The position numbers and the translations under genes are program-made. Below, in pieces: positions 18,675 to 27,097 of a DNA stretch of 64,000 bases (positions are counted from its first letter, which is position 1; the number at the start of each line of letters is the position of its first letter). This DNA comes from Rahnella inusitata (GTDB lineage Bacteria; Pseudomonadota; Gammaproteobacteria; Enterobacterales; Enterobacteriaceae). The stretch is from NCBI RefSeq assembly GCF_003263515.1, contig NZ_JYDE01000011.1:44712-108711 (forward strand), written 5' to 3'. The notes under the pieces are model-generated. The model was not told where the DNA came from and made no database searches. It saw nothing but the letters and a program-made list of their open reading frames with translations.

Positions 18675-20027
18675 TCAGGCATTTTTCGCCAGCTGCGCCT
18701 TGTGTTTATTTTCACTCAGCATAGTTAATACCAGCAGCAGAACCGCCAGCACACATCCGGCAATCATCACGATAAAGCCGCCGTCCCAGCCGAAGTAATC
18801 CACGGTGTAACCAACGATGGCACTTGCCGCAACCGAGCCGCCCAGATAACCGAACAATCCGGTAAAGCCCGCCGCCGTTCCCGCCGCTTTCTTCGGTGCC
18901 AGCTCCAGCGCGTGTAAGCCAATCAGCATCACAGGGCCGTAAATCAGGAAGCCGATGGTGATCATACAGGCCATATCAACGCCCGGATTGCCCACCGGAT
19001 TCAGCCAGTAAACCACCGTGGCGATGGTCACCAGCACCATGAAGAATACACCGGTAGCGCCGCGGTTGCCTTTGAACACTTTGTCTGACATCCAGCCGCA
19101 CAACAGAGTCCCCGGTATGCCCGCATATTCATACAGGAAATACGCCCACGAGGATTTATCCAGCGCGAAGTGCTTCACTTCTTTCAGGTAGGTCGGTGAC
19201 CAGTCGAGAATGCCGTAGCGCAGCAGGTAAACAAACACGTTCGCCAGCGCGATATACCAAAGCAGTTTGTTGGGCAAAATGTATTGCATGAAGATCTGCT
19301 TCGCCGTCAGTTCCTGCTCGGCAGACTCTTTCACGTAGTCAGGCGGATAATCGTTTTTATACTCTTCGATAGGCGGCAGACCGCAAGACTGCGGAGTGTC
19401 GCGCATGGTCATAAAGGCAAATACCGCCAGCAGGATCGCCCCGAAAGCGGGCATATACAGCGCCGCATGCCAGTCGTTAAACCACGCCATGCCAAGCAGG
19501 AAAAGCAGGGGAGGAATACCGCCGCCGACGTTATGCGCGCAGTTCCACACCGAGACAATTCCGCCGCGCTCCTTCTGTGACCACCAGTGAACCATCGTGC
19601 GTCCGCACGGCGGCCAGCCCATGCCCTGAAACCATCCACACAGGAACAGCAGCACGAACATGATGGCGATGCTGGAGGTTGCCCATGGCACAAAGCCCAT
19701 AAACAGCATCACAGCGGCGGCGAGGATCAGACCCGCAGGGAGGAATACGCGCGGATTAGAGCGGTCGGAGACCGAGCCCATAATGAATTTCGAGATACCG
19801 TAAGCGATGGAAATCCCGGACAGCGCAAAGCCCAGATCGCCGCGCGAAAAACCCTGATCGATGAGATAAGGCATTGCCAGCGCGAAGTTTTTGCGCACCA
19901 GATAATAGGCCGCGTAACCGAAGAAAATCCCCATGAAGATTTGCCAGCGGAGACGGCGATAGAGCGGGTCGACGTGGCTTTCATCCACGGGCGCTTTGTG
20001 TGGCGCGGGTTTGAAGATACTGAGCAT
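18675..20027 (-). CDS. glpT: Glycerol-3-phosphate:phosphate antiporter GlpT
   Basis: Major-facilitator antiporter of 450 aa (E. coli 452) that imports glycerol-3-phosphate, and the antibiotic fosfomycin, in exchange for phosphate. It is nearly identical to the E. coli protein through [19 protein letters not shown], the [16 protein letters not shown] loop and [22 protein letters not shown]. The ATG at 20027 follows GGGAGG at 7 bases; an upstream in-frame ATG at 20045 would add six residues and is less likely. A GlpR operator lies upstream. The glpQ gene that follows glpT in E. coli is absent; yigL's terminator comes instead, so glpT is monocistronic. Confidence 0.97.
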   Translation of the reverse strand: MLSIFKPAPHKAPVDESHVDPLYRRLRWQIFMGIFFGYAAYYLVRKNFALAMPYLIDQGFSRGDLGFALSGISIAYGISKFIMGSVSDRSNPRVFLPAGLILAAAVMLFMGFVPWATSSIAIMFVLLFLCGWFQGMGWPPCGRTMVHWWSQKERGGIVSVWNCAHNVGGGIPPLLFLLGMAWFNDWHAALYMPAFGAILLAVFAFMTMRDTPQSCGLPPIEEYKNDYPPDYVKESAEQELTAKQIFMQYILPNKLLWYIALANVFVYLLRYGILDWSPTYLKEVKHFALDKSSWAYFLYEYAGIPGTLLCGWMSDKVFKGNRGATGVFFMVLVTIATVVYWLNPVGNPGVDMACMITIGFLIYGPVMLIGLHALELAPKKAAGTAAGFTGLFGYLGGSVAASAIVGYTVDYFGWDGGFIVMIAGCVLAVLLLVLTMLSENKHKAQLAKNA

Positions 20028-20092
20028 ACATGCCTCCCATGGCATAAATCAGGTCTGACTCATCATGAGCCACTGACAAAGGGCAATGCGGA

Positions 20093-20112
20093 TATGTTCC
20101 AAAACGAACATC
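20093..20112 (-). promoter_or_regulatory. GlpR operator upstream of glpT
   Basis: ATGTTC (20094-20099), six bases, GAACAT (20106-20111): a perfect inverted repeat matching the GlpR operator pattern ATGTTCGWTAWCGAACAT. GlpR would repress glpT in the absence of glycerol-3-phosphate. The rest of the 340-base spacer to the dcrB terminator is AT-rich. Another GlpR-like half (GTTCGTTAACG near 20265) may be a second, weaker operator. No clear CRP site was found. Confidence 0.8.
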
Positions 20113-20367
20113 ATGCTAACGGGCAGAGCGCCGATGAACTGTGATAGATGACATAATTGTTACAGTTTTATGACTAAGGAGGCGGATTTTGCGATATTGA
20201 GTAACAAAATGAAACGTCAGAAGGCCGGAATGCAAGGTTTGATCACGTTTTTGAGAGGTATCCCGTTCGTTAACGTGATCGCGCGCGTTTCCCTTCGAAT
20301 GTGAGCGAAAAAAACCATTTTAACTCTGTGGACAACGCGATGAGGTGTCAAACCTGGCAGATCAGCA

Positions 20368-20393
20368 ACAAAAAAGCGGAGCCAAAGCTCCGC
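20368..20393 (-). terminator. Terminator of dcrB
   Basis: Read on the minus strand: GCGGAGC, loop TTTG, GCTCCGC, then a T-run (plus-strand A-run 20368-20375). It lies 25 bases after the dcrB stop. Confidence 0.88.
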
Positions 20394-20418
20394 CTGAGAG
20401 TGCCGCTGAAAGTGAAGA

Positions 20419-20976
20419 TTACTGAACTTTCAGGGTATTGATAATAGCTTCGGCATCCGCCTGCGCTTGTTGCTGATTGTCAGCCGGCAGGGTGATTTGC
20501 AGCGTCAGAAGATGGCTGTCCACTTTACCCAGCACGATAGACGAATAAGCTTTCTGACCGGCAGAGGTGATCACGCTGTCATACTGTTGCATCGTCTGGC
20601 CGTTAACCTGAATCGATTTGTTCGTCACAACCTGCAGGTTGGTATCGCGGGCTTTTTGCTGATCCTGCAAACGGGCAGTCAGCGTTCCCAGCGATTCGGT
20701 CGTGTTATCCCCGAGGATCACAATCACCGCTTTCTGACCGGTGCTGTCGGCGTACACGTGCATGTTGTTTGCCTGAGTGCCCAGCTTACCGCTCTGGTCG
20801 CTCATTCCCTGCGGAAGGGAGAAGGTGACTTTTCCATCCAGCAGGCTGACTGGCGCGGTGGTTGTCGCGGCGGCGGCTGCTTTATCTGCTGCCGGTGCGT
20901 CAGTCGTTTTACCGTCACACGCCGCCAGACCGGCGACCAGTACTGCCATTCCCATCATTTTAGCGAAGTTACGCAT
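20419..20976 (-). CDS. dcrB: DcrB family lipoprotein
   Basis: Envelope lipoprotein of 185 aa, the E. coli DcrB length. E. coli DcrB is needed for infection by phages C1 and C6 and for envelope lipoprotein maturation in some backgrounds. A signal sequence ends in the lipobox LAAC with Cys at about residue 20. An Ala-rich linker follows (24-42). The conserved body starts at [33 protein letters not shown] and ends with [14 protein letters not shown]. Next in the same direction is yhhQ, separated by 154 bases. Confidence 0.93.
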   Translation of the reverse strand: MRNFAKMMGMAVLVAGLAACDGKTTDAPAADKAAAAATTTAPVSLLDGKVTFSLPQGMSDQSGKLGTQANNMHVYADSTGQKAVIVILGDNTTESLGTLTARLQDQQKARDTNLQVVTNKSIQVNGQTMQQYDSVITSAGQKAYSSIVLGKVDSHLLTLQITLPADNQQQAQADAEAIINTLKVQ

Positions 20977-21130
20977 CGGTCTTCCTTAAGTGGCCTGTTC
21001 ATCAGGCTTAGATGTTGACTTAACGGCCTTATGGCAACCTATTCACGCCGCAAATGCAAGTCAGATTATGGCGCGATTTGTGTTTTGGTGAAGGCGGATC
21101 TGATAAGGGGCGAAAGCCCCTTGTTAACCG

Positions 21131-21802
21131 CTAGTGCGCGCGCATGGCCGACGAGGTGTGATTTCCCTGAGCGGACAGCCGCTTAAGCAGCATGTTCAGC
21201 AGCACGCCGTACATTGGCAGGAAGAACACCAGACAGATCAGCACTTTGAACGTGTAATCCACCAGCGCGATTTCCACCCAGTGTTCGGCCATAAAGGCGT
21301 CGGTGCTTTTGTAGAACGCGATGAAGAAGAACGACAGCGTATCGCTGATATTTCCCAGGAACATCGAGGCAACCGGTGCTATCCACCAGCGGCGGTTCCG
21401 GCGCAGGCGGTTGAAGACGTGAACGTCGAGAATTTGACCCAGCACATACGCCATAAAGCTGGCGGTCGCGATGCGTGCCACCATGATGTTCAGGCTGCTG
21501 AGTGCGCCGACACCCTGCCACTGCGCTTCAAAGAACAGGGCGGAAATGACGTAGGAGATGGCCAGTGCAGGCACCATCACGGAAAGAATAATCCGTCGCG
21601 CCAGGGGTGCACCGAAAATCCGCACGGTCAGATCGGTGGCCAGAAAAATAAACGGAAACGTGAACGCGCCCCATGTGGTGTGGAAACCAAAAATGGAGAC
21701 GGGCAACTGAACCAGATAGTTACTGGAAGTAATGATGGCGATGTGGAAAAGCGAAAGCCATATCAACGCGGAAAACCGCTGTTGAGCAGTAAAGGAATAC
21801 AT
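21131..21802 (-). CDS. yhhQ: Queuosine precursor transporter YhhQ
   Basis: VUT-1/ECF-like inner-membrane protein of 223 aa with about six hydrophobic helices. E. coli YhhQ imports the queuosine precursors preQ0 and preQ1. Family features are TFPFIFLATDLTVRIFGAPLARRIIL near residue 50 and FMAYVLGQILDVHVFNRLR near residue 115. The Asp in ATDLT, the Gln-Asp pair in GQILDV and NISDT near residue 150 are conserved. It is divergent from tusA, which also serves tRNA modification. An unusual set of GCGCAA hairpins lies between them. I see no preQ1 riboswitch. Confidence 0.92.
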   Translation of the reverse strand: MYSFTAQQRFSALIWLSLFHIAIITSSNYLVQLPVSIFGFHTTWGAFTFPFIFLATDLTVRIFGAPLARRIILSVMVPALAISYVISALFFEAQWQGVGALSSLNIMVARIATASFMAYVLGQILDVHVFNRLRRNRRWWIAPVASMFLGNISDTLSFFFIAFYKSTDAFMAEHWVEIALVDYTFKVLICLVFFLPMYGVLLNMLLKRLSAQGNHTSSAMRAH

Positions 21803-21892
21803 GATGTGACCTTTTTAGTGAATTGGGGTGAGGGAACCCAAGAGTGTCTTTTCTTTCACACCGGTATTTCCGGTGCGGCGCGCATAGTATCT

Positions 21893-21949
21893 GTTGCGCA
21901 GCGTTTGCGCAACAAATCCGGAGGTTAATTATAGCGCAACGGTTTGCGC
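21893..21949. other. Hairpin array in the yhhQ-tusA divergent region
   Basis: GTTGCGCA at 21893-21900 pairs with TGCGCAAC at 21906-21913. GCGCAA at 21934-21939 pairs with TTGCGC at 21944-21949, and another GGTTGCG follows at 21951. The same 6-8 bp word thus occurs four to five times in both orientations, 85 to 140 bases before tusA. It may be operator-like or a small repeat; function unknown. Confidence 0.5.
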
Positions 21950-22033
21950 AGGTTGCGTGAGAAAACCAGCGGGTTAAACTGTGGCCCATTACCGTACAAT
22001 CGCGCATTGCCGCTGAAAATGTTGAGAAACGAA

Positions 22034-22297
22034 ATGACCGATCCCTTTATCAACCCGGACCATCAGCTTGATGCGCTGGGCCTGCGTTGCCCGGAACCTG
22101 TAATGATGGTCCGTAAAGCGGTACGTACCATGAAAGACGGCGAAACGTTGCTGATCGTCGCCGATGATCCGGCAACGACCCGCGATATTCCCGGCTTCTG
22201 CCGCTTTATGGAACACACGTTGTTAGCGTCTGATACCGAAAGCCTGCCGTACCGTTATCTGCTGTGCAAAGGGCGGATCGGCGAGACCCACCCGTAA
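22034..22297 (+). CDS. tusA: Sulfur carrier protein TusA
   Basis: Small sulfurtransferase of 87 aa (E. coli 81) that takes persulfide sulfur from IscS and passes it to TusBCD for 2-thiouridine in tRNA; it also affects molybdenum cofactor and Fe-S balance. The family signature [17 protein letters not shown] has the persulfide Cys19. The start MTDPF at 22034 is chosen by alignment; the frame is open upstream. The C-terminus is slightly longer than in E. coli. It converges with zntA with only three bases between the stop codons. Confidence 0.95.
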   Translation: MTDPFINPDHQLDALGLRCPEPVMMVRKAVRTMKDGETLLIVADDPATTRDIPGFCRFMEHTLLASDTESLPYRYLLCKGRIGETHP

Positions 22298-22300
22298 TCC

Positions 22301-24640
22301 TCAGCGCGATTTATTGCGTAACAGTCTCAGGGCGTTGGCAGTGACGAGTGCCGTTGCGCCTGAATCTGCCAGCACCGCCAGCCACAGGCCGGTCAGCCCC
22401 ATAATGGTGGTGACCAGAAAAATCGCCTTTAGCCCCAGCGCGATGGTGATGTTCTGACGGATATTCGCCCGCGTCGCGCGCGACAGGCTGATCATCTGCG
22501 CCAGCCCGCTCAGGCGGTTGTGCGTCAGCGCAGCATCGGCGGTTTCCAGCGCCACGTCAGTGCCACTGCCCATCGCAATCCCGATTGTTGCGGCTTTCAT
22601 CGCCGGTGCATCGTTGATGCCGTCGCCGACCATTGCCACCGGTTTCATGGCGTTCAGCTCAGTGACCGCGGAGACTTTATCGGCGGGCAGTAAACCTGCG
22701 CGGAAATCAATGCCCAGCCGGTCAGCAATGGTTTTCGCCGCACGCGGATTATCGCCAGTCAGCATCACTGCCGATACGCCGAGCGCTTTGAGACTGCGTA
22801 ACGCGTCGACGGCGTCATCGCGCAGGCGATCCTGCATCGCCACCAGACCGATGGCCTGCGCGTCCTGCATCACGACGACCACAGTTTTACCGGTGGATTC
22901 CCACCCGGCGATTTGTGTTGTGGCGGCCGCACTCAGCGCACTTTCTTCCACGCGCTTTGGTGCCAGCACCTGAATCTTTCTGCCCGAGACAATCCCTTCC
23001 ACGCCGGAACCGGCCAGTGCCCGGCGATCCTGTGCGGTGATTGGCAGCGGATTATGAGCTTTCGCGCGGGCTAAAATCGCCTGCGCCAGCGGATGATGTG
23101 AACCTTCTTCGACCGCAGCCGCGAGGCTTAACACTTCGCCTTCGCTGGCGCCATTCAGCACCAACACGTCGGTGACCTCTGGTTTACCTTCGGTCAGCGT
23201 GCCGGTTTTATCCAGCGCCACGGTTTCGATCAGCGCCAGCTGTTCCAGCGCTGCACCGCCTTTGATTAACGCGCCCTGACGCGTGGCCGCCGCCAGTCCG
23301 GACGTGATCGCCGCAGGCGTCGAAATCACCAGCGCACACGGGCAGCCGATCAGCAGTAACGTCAGACCGCGATAAATCCACGTTTCCCACGAAAGCCCCA
23401 TCGCCAGCGGCGGAATGATAATGACCAGTAGCGAAAGCAGCATGATGATCGGCGTGTAGTAACGGCTGAAGGTATCGAGGAAACGCTCGATCGGCGCCCG
23501 GCGCTCGTCGGCTTCTTCGATCAGTTGCAGGATGCGGTCAATAGCGCTGTTGCCGGGTGCGGAGGCGACTTCCAGACGCGCCAGACGATCGACGCACAGG
23601 CTGCCCGCCGGGACTTTTTCTCCAGGCAGGCGCTCGACCGGTACCGATTCACCGGTCAGCGCGCTTTCATCAAAACTGGCGGCGCTGTGCAAAACTGCAT
23701 CGGCAGGCAGACGCCCACCGGCGGCGATTTCAATAATATCGCCGGGACGCAGACTGGCGACCGGCACGGATTCTGTTTTGCCATCAATAACCCGTACGGC
23801 GGTGTCCGGGATCAGCGCCATCAGTGCTTTCACCCCACTGCGCGCGCGACTGGCGGCAAAGGATTCGAGACGTTCACCGATCATAAACAGCAGCAATACC
23901 ATCGCAGCTTCGGCGGTGGCACCGATAAACAGCGCACCCAGCGCGGCGATGCTCATCAGCGTTTCGATGGCAAAAGGCGAACCGGAACGTGTCTGGCGGA
24001 TCGCCTGAAGCAACACCGGCCAAAGGCCGACCAGCGTGGTGGCGATAAACGCAATTTCACCGGCCTGCGGATTGAAAATATCGAGGATCCAGCTCAGTAA
24101 CATCAGTGCGGAAAGGGCGATCAGCGGCAAATATTCTTTCAGCAGTGATGCGTCCTGCGCGGGGGGATTCTGCGTTTTATCGAGGGATTGCAGGGTAAAT
24201 CCTGCGCCGGTGACGGCGTGCAGAACGTTTTGCGAAATATCATGGCTGGCGTCAATCACCAGTTTTTCGGTGGCGAACAGCACTTTGGCGCGACTGACGC
24301 CGTTCAGGCCTGATACGGCATTTTCGATTTTACGGGCACAGGCCGGGCAATCCATCCCCTCGACACGCCAGCTGTATTGCTGGTTGCCGGAGAGTGGCGC
24401 GCTGGGATCATCTTCACCCGGCGAGCCTTCCAGTGTGCCGTCGGCTGTGGTGTGTGAGTGTTCACTTGTTTTTGGTGCGCAGCAGCTGTCTGTGGAAGCG
24501 CATGCTGATGCCGCAACGGCTGGTTTATCGCTGCAACAAGGGGCTGGCGCAACGGCGCTGATTTTATTGATGTGCAGTCCGGGCGCACGTTTGCCCTGAC
24601 AACCGCAGGTACAGCCGGTATTTTTTTGAAGTGGGATCAT
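22301..24640 (-). CDS. zntA: Zn2+/Cd2+/Pb2+-exporting P1B-type ATPase ZntA
   Basis: Inner-membrane efflux pump for zinc, cadmium and lead. The protein is 779 aa, longer than E. coli ZntA (732) because of an extended Cys-rich N-terminus (Cys10, 12, 14, 35, 36, 47, 53, 54). The metal-binding domain GMDCPAC has Cys98 and Cys101. The membrane metal site is CPC (near residue 433) and the phosphorylation site is DKTGTLTEG (near 475). The nucleotide-binding HP motif is SHHPLA, and MVGDGINDAPAM comes near residue 670. The start at 24640 follows GGAGG. The ZntR-type promoter directly upstream predicts induction by zinc. Confidence 0.97.
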   Translation of the reverse strand: MIPLQKNTGCTCGCQGKRAPGLHINKISAVAPAPCCSDKPAVAASACASTDSCCAPKTSEHSHTTADGTLEGSPGEDDPSAPLSGNQQYSWRVEGMDCPACARKIENAVSGLNGVSRAKVLFATEKLVIDASHDISQNVLHAVTGAGFTLQSLDKTQNPPAQDASLLKEYLPLIALSALMLLSWILDIFNPQAGEIAFIATTLVGLWPVLLQAIRQTRSGSPFAIETLMSIAALGALFIGATAEAAMVLLLFMIGERLESFAASRARSGVKALMALIPDTAVRVIDGKTESVPVASLRPGDIIEIAAGGRLPADAVLHSAASFDESALTGESVPVERLPGEKVPAGSLCVDRLARLEVASAPGNSAIDRILQLIEEADERRAPIERFLDTFSRYYTPIIMLLSLLVIIIPPLAMGLSWETWIYRGLTLLLIGCPCALVISTPAAITSGLAAATRQGALIKGGAALEQLALIETVALDKTGTLTEGKPEVTDVLVLNGASEGEVLSLAAAVEEGSHHPLAQAILARAKAHNPLPITAQDRRALAGSGVEGIVSGRKIQVLAPKRVEESALSAAATTQIAGWESTGKTVVVVMQDAQAIGLVAMQDRLRDDAVDALRSLKALGVSAVMLTGDNPRAAKTIADRLGIDFRAGLLPADKVSAVTELNAMKPVAMVGDGINDAPAMKAATIGIAMGSGTDVALETADAALTHNRLSGLAQMISLSRATRANIRQNITIALGLKAIFLVTTIMGLTGLWLAVLADSGATALVTANALRLLRNKSR

Positions 24641-24676
24641 ACTGCCTCCGGGTTGAAACCGAATGAGATTACAGGC

Positions 24677-24708
24677 AGTTTAAACGTTGGAGTAGACTCC
24701 AGGGTCAA
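24677..24708 (-). promoter_or_regulatory. ZntR-controlled zntA promoter
   Basis: On the minus strand: -35 TTGACC (24703-24708), a 20-bp spacer, -10 TAAACT (24677-24682). The spacer holds the perfect dyad TGGAGT-CT-ACTCCA (24688-24701). The overlong 20-bp spacer with a central dyad is the hallmark of MerR-family promoters, which ZntR with zinc untwists to activate. Confidence 0.9.
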
Positions 24709-24763
24709 GCGATATTTGAGAGGGCGGAACCGGAAGGTTCCGCCGCAGTGATTTTAATACCGG

Positions 24764-25390
24764 TTACAAATAAAGCGATCGCACAATCAGGAAATGACCG
24801 CCGAAATAGCAGGCAGCAACCAGCCCGTCGGCGACGCGGAACTTGAACCGGTAACGGCTGAGCAACCAGAAAATATTGCCCAGCAGAAGCAGGACGGTTC
24901 CGCAGAACAGCGAGAATGCCATGTCGGTGCTGCGCGCGAAATACTGTTCTCCCGCCAGCCAGACCATCAGCAGTGTCATTGCGATGTAAGTGGTTACTGC
25001 CCATTTAAGCTCGGCCAGCCTTGACCAGATAACCGCCAGCAGCAGCGCGCCAATGACCAACAAGGCCAGCGGTAGCGGCCAGAAAAAGGTAATCGTCATC
25101 TGGCTGGCGAAACTGAGCGTATACAGCAGATGCGAAAGGAAGAACGCGCCGAGGGCGTACATAAACCGCTCTTCTGGCAACAGCAGCAGGCCATCGGCCA
25201 CCAATGTCGCCGCCAGACCCAGCAGGATCAGATAGCTGTACACATTGAGCGTCGGTGCCTGCCAGGCGAGTAAGAGCAGCAGTAATAAGGTGACAGGTTT
25301 GAAGACCCAGCGCTGCCAGCGCAGGCCGCGGTAGCTGGCATCAACGAACAACCAGCCGGAAAAAAATACAGCGAGGAATGGCCAACTCAT
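24764..25390 (-). CDS. yhhN: YhhN family membrane protein
   Basis: Integral membrane protein of 208 aa, the same length as E. coli YhhN, with about eight hydrophobic helices. The family (YhhN/TMEM86) includes eukaryotic lysoplasmalogenase; the conserved Asp residues in [15 protein letters not shown] near residue 65 and in the C-terminal half agree. The bacterial function is unknown. It lies directly upstream of zntA on the same strand, but zntA has its own promoter in the gap, so co-transcription is optional. Confidence 0.88.
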   Translation of the reverse strand: MSWPFLAVFFSGWLFVDASYRGLRWQRWVFKPVTLLLLLLLAWQAPTLNVYSYLILLGLAATLVADGLLLLPEERFMYALGAFFLSHLLYTLSFASQMTITFFWPLPLALLVIGALLLAVIWSRLAELKWAVTTYIAMTLLMVWLAGEQYFARSTDMAFSLFCGTVLLLLGNIFWLLSRYRFKFRVADGLVAACYFGGHFLIVRSLYL

Positions 25391-25608
25391 TGTTTATCCT
25401 TTTATATTTCAAAACAAAACATCAAACCCATGCCAGTGTCTGCGTGCAGGAAAACGCATCCTGTTTTCCTGTATTTGATCTCAGTGTAGGAGACTGGCGC
25501 TGCCTTCGACAATCAGAAATCCCTGTTTCAGGCTGTGTGGCGAATTCCCACATGCTAAATTAGGCTGATTCCATTATCGCCTTCATCTTCAACGAATACA
25601 GACAAACA

Positions 25609-25971
25609 ATGACTAAACCTCCGATGATTTTTATTGCGTTTATCGTGGTCATCGCGATTTTCGCCACCCGCCAGTATTTTCAGCAGCGCCGTACCAATGC
25701 TGATAACGACGCCGCGCCGCTTCGTACATTGCAGGTGGAAGTGACGGCCAAGCGTGAATACCTGTCGCCCAACCGGCGATCGCGCCAGCGGGAGCAGATC
25801 CCGGTCGAAGATAAAAAGTATGAAGGCTATTTCAAACCGCAAAACGGCGGTTCAGAGCTGAAACTCGTGCTGGATGAAGCGGCATATCACCAGCTGGCGA
25901 AAGGCCAAAAGGGGGTATTAAGCGTGAAGGGCAGCCGTTTTGTGGCTTTTACGGCGCAGGACGCGCCGTAA
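25609..25971 (+). CDS. yhhM: DUF2500 family protein YhhM
   Basis: Small protein of 120 aa with one N-terminal hydrophobic segment (about residues 5-19, PPMIFIAFIVVIAIFA) followed by a basic, soluble domain (QVEVTAKREYLSPNRRSR and KGQKGVLSVKGSRFVAF). It is probably anchored in the inner membrane with the domain outside. The function is unknown. Position next to yhhN and yhhL as in E. coli supports the name. It converges with yhhL across 9 bases. Confidence 0.85.
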   Translation: MTKPPMIFIAFIVVIAIFATRQYFQQRRTNADNDAAPLRTLQVEVTAKREYLSPNRRSRQREQIPVEDKKYEGYFKPQNGGSELKLVLDEAAYHQLAKGQKGVLSVKGSRFVAFTAQDAP

Positions 25972-25980
25972 AAACAGAGA

Positions 25981-26259
25981 TTACTTTTTGGTTGGCAGCG
26001 GCGGTTGTTTCTTCTGCCATGCCATCAGTTCAAACACGCCAAACAGAAAAATGCGCGTTTGCAGCCACGGGCCAATCGTATCTTTTTCTTTTCCCTGCGT
26101 GGCTTTAAGCAACATCACTTGCAAACCGTGCATGAAGAACATGAAGACAATCGCCACATCCAGAAAGTATTTGATCGGTTTCGGGAATGGATGAATCAGG
26201 TTAAATGCCAGAAACCCCCAAATACACAACATCAACAACCGACCAATATTGATCAACAT
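25981..26259 (-). CDS. yhhL: DUF1145 family membrane protein YhhL
   Basis: Protein of 92 aa with two to three hydrophobic segments (about 4-20, 32-50, 68-80) and the conserved LIHPFPKPIKYFLDVAIVFMFFMHGLQ. The function is unknown. Its start is one base after the rsmD stop codon on the same strand, so it is almost certainly co-translated with rsmD, as in E. coli. Confidence 0.88.
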   Translation of the reverse strand: MLINIGRLLMLCIWGFLAFNLIHPFPKPIKYFLDVAIVFMFFMHGLQVMLLKATQGKEKDTIGPWLQTRIFLFGVFELMAWQKKQPPLPTKK

Positions 26260-26260
26260 C

Positions 26261-26872
26261 TTACTGCTCCTGTTCAGGTGAGCCGGTTTCAGGCGTCACA
26301 TCGCGATGGTAAAGACGATAAGCAACTTGTCCGGCGACTTTCTCACGGTGTAACCGCCAGCTGGCGGGCACATCAAGTGTGTCGTGTTCGGCTTCCGTTT
26401 CGACGTAAATCCAGGCCTCATCAGCCAGCCACTGATTTTGCTCGAGCAAATTCAGTGTGTCTTGCAGAATGCCTTTGCGAAAAGGCGGATCGAGGAAAAC
26501 CACGTCAAAGGCGCTTCCGGCTTTTGCCAGCCAGTTCAATGTATTGACGTTAAATACTTTCGCATCTTTGGCGTTTAGCAGCGCCAGGTTTTTCTCTAAC
26601 TGTTGCGCAACCGGGCGTTCGAACTCCAGCAGGGTGGCGCTGGCGGCATAGCGTGACAACGCTTCCAGACCCAGCGCGCCGCTGCCTGCAAAACAGTCCA
26701 GACAATGTGCGCCCTGTAACACTGGCGCGAGCCAGTTAAACAGCGTTTCGCGCACGCGATCGGTGGTCGGGCGCAAACCCGGACTGTGTGGAACCGGAAG
26801 TTTACGTCCGCGCCAGAGTCCGCCAATAATTCGGATTTGGCCTGCGGCGGGAGTGTTGGGTTTCTTTGCCAT
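26261..26872 (-). CDS. rsmD: 16S rRNA (guanine966-N2)-methyltransferase RsmD
   Basis: SAM-dependent enzyme of 203 aa that methylates G966 of 16S rRNA in the assembled 30S subunit. Visible motifs are IRIIGGLWRGRKLPV near the N-terminus, RPTTDRVRETLFNWL, the SAM motif CLDCFAGSGALGLEALSR near residue 60 and the catalytic DPPF near residue 128. It is divergent from ftsY across 225 bases; this neighbour pair is conserved in Enterobacterales. The spacer includes a perfect dyad, CAACACGC-GG-GCGTGTTG at 26992-27009. Confidence 0.96.
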   Translation of the reverse strand: MAKKPNTPAAGQIRIIGGLWRGRKLPVPHSPGLRPTTDRVRETLFNWLAPVLQGAHCLDCFAGSGALGLEALSRYAASATLLEFERPVAQQLEKNLALLNAKDAKVFNVNTLNWLAKAGSAFDVVFLDPPFRKGILQDTLNLLEQNQWLADEAWIYVETEAEHDTLDVPASWRLHREKVAGQVAYRLYHRDVTPETGSPEQEQ

Positions 26873-27097
26873 AGTTCGCTTGTGTAATCCGAAGCCGTCG
26901 GCTTCGTTGCATATCGTTTGGAGGGCTATTCTACCGGTGTGCGGGGAATGGGCAAATGTTTAACATGGGCGATTGAAAAACCAGCGGAATTCAACACGCG
27001 GGCGTGTTGCCGGAAGGGGAAAGTGATAGACTGCCCGACTATAACCCTATTAATAATCCGTTCGCCAATCATTAGCGGCGAGGAGTGAAGTTGTAAA

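Noticed and set aside
20140..20160. Possible CRP site TGTGATAGATGACATA upstream of glpT
   Set aside because: Only the left half matches (TGTGA). The right half ACATA is too far from TCACA to list.
21803..22033. preQ1 riboswitch before yhhQ
   Set aside because: No preQ1 aptamer-like fold could be recognised; enterobacterial yhhQ is not known to have one.
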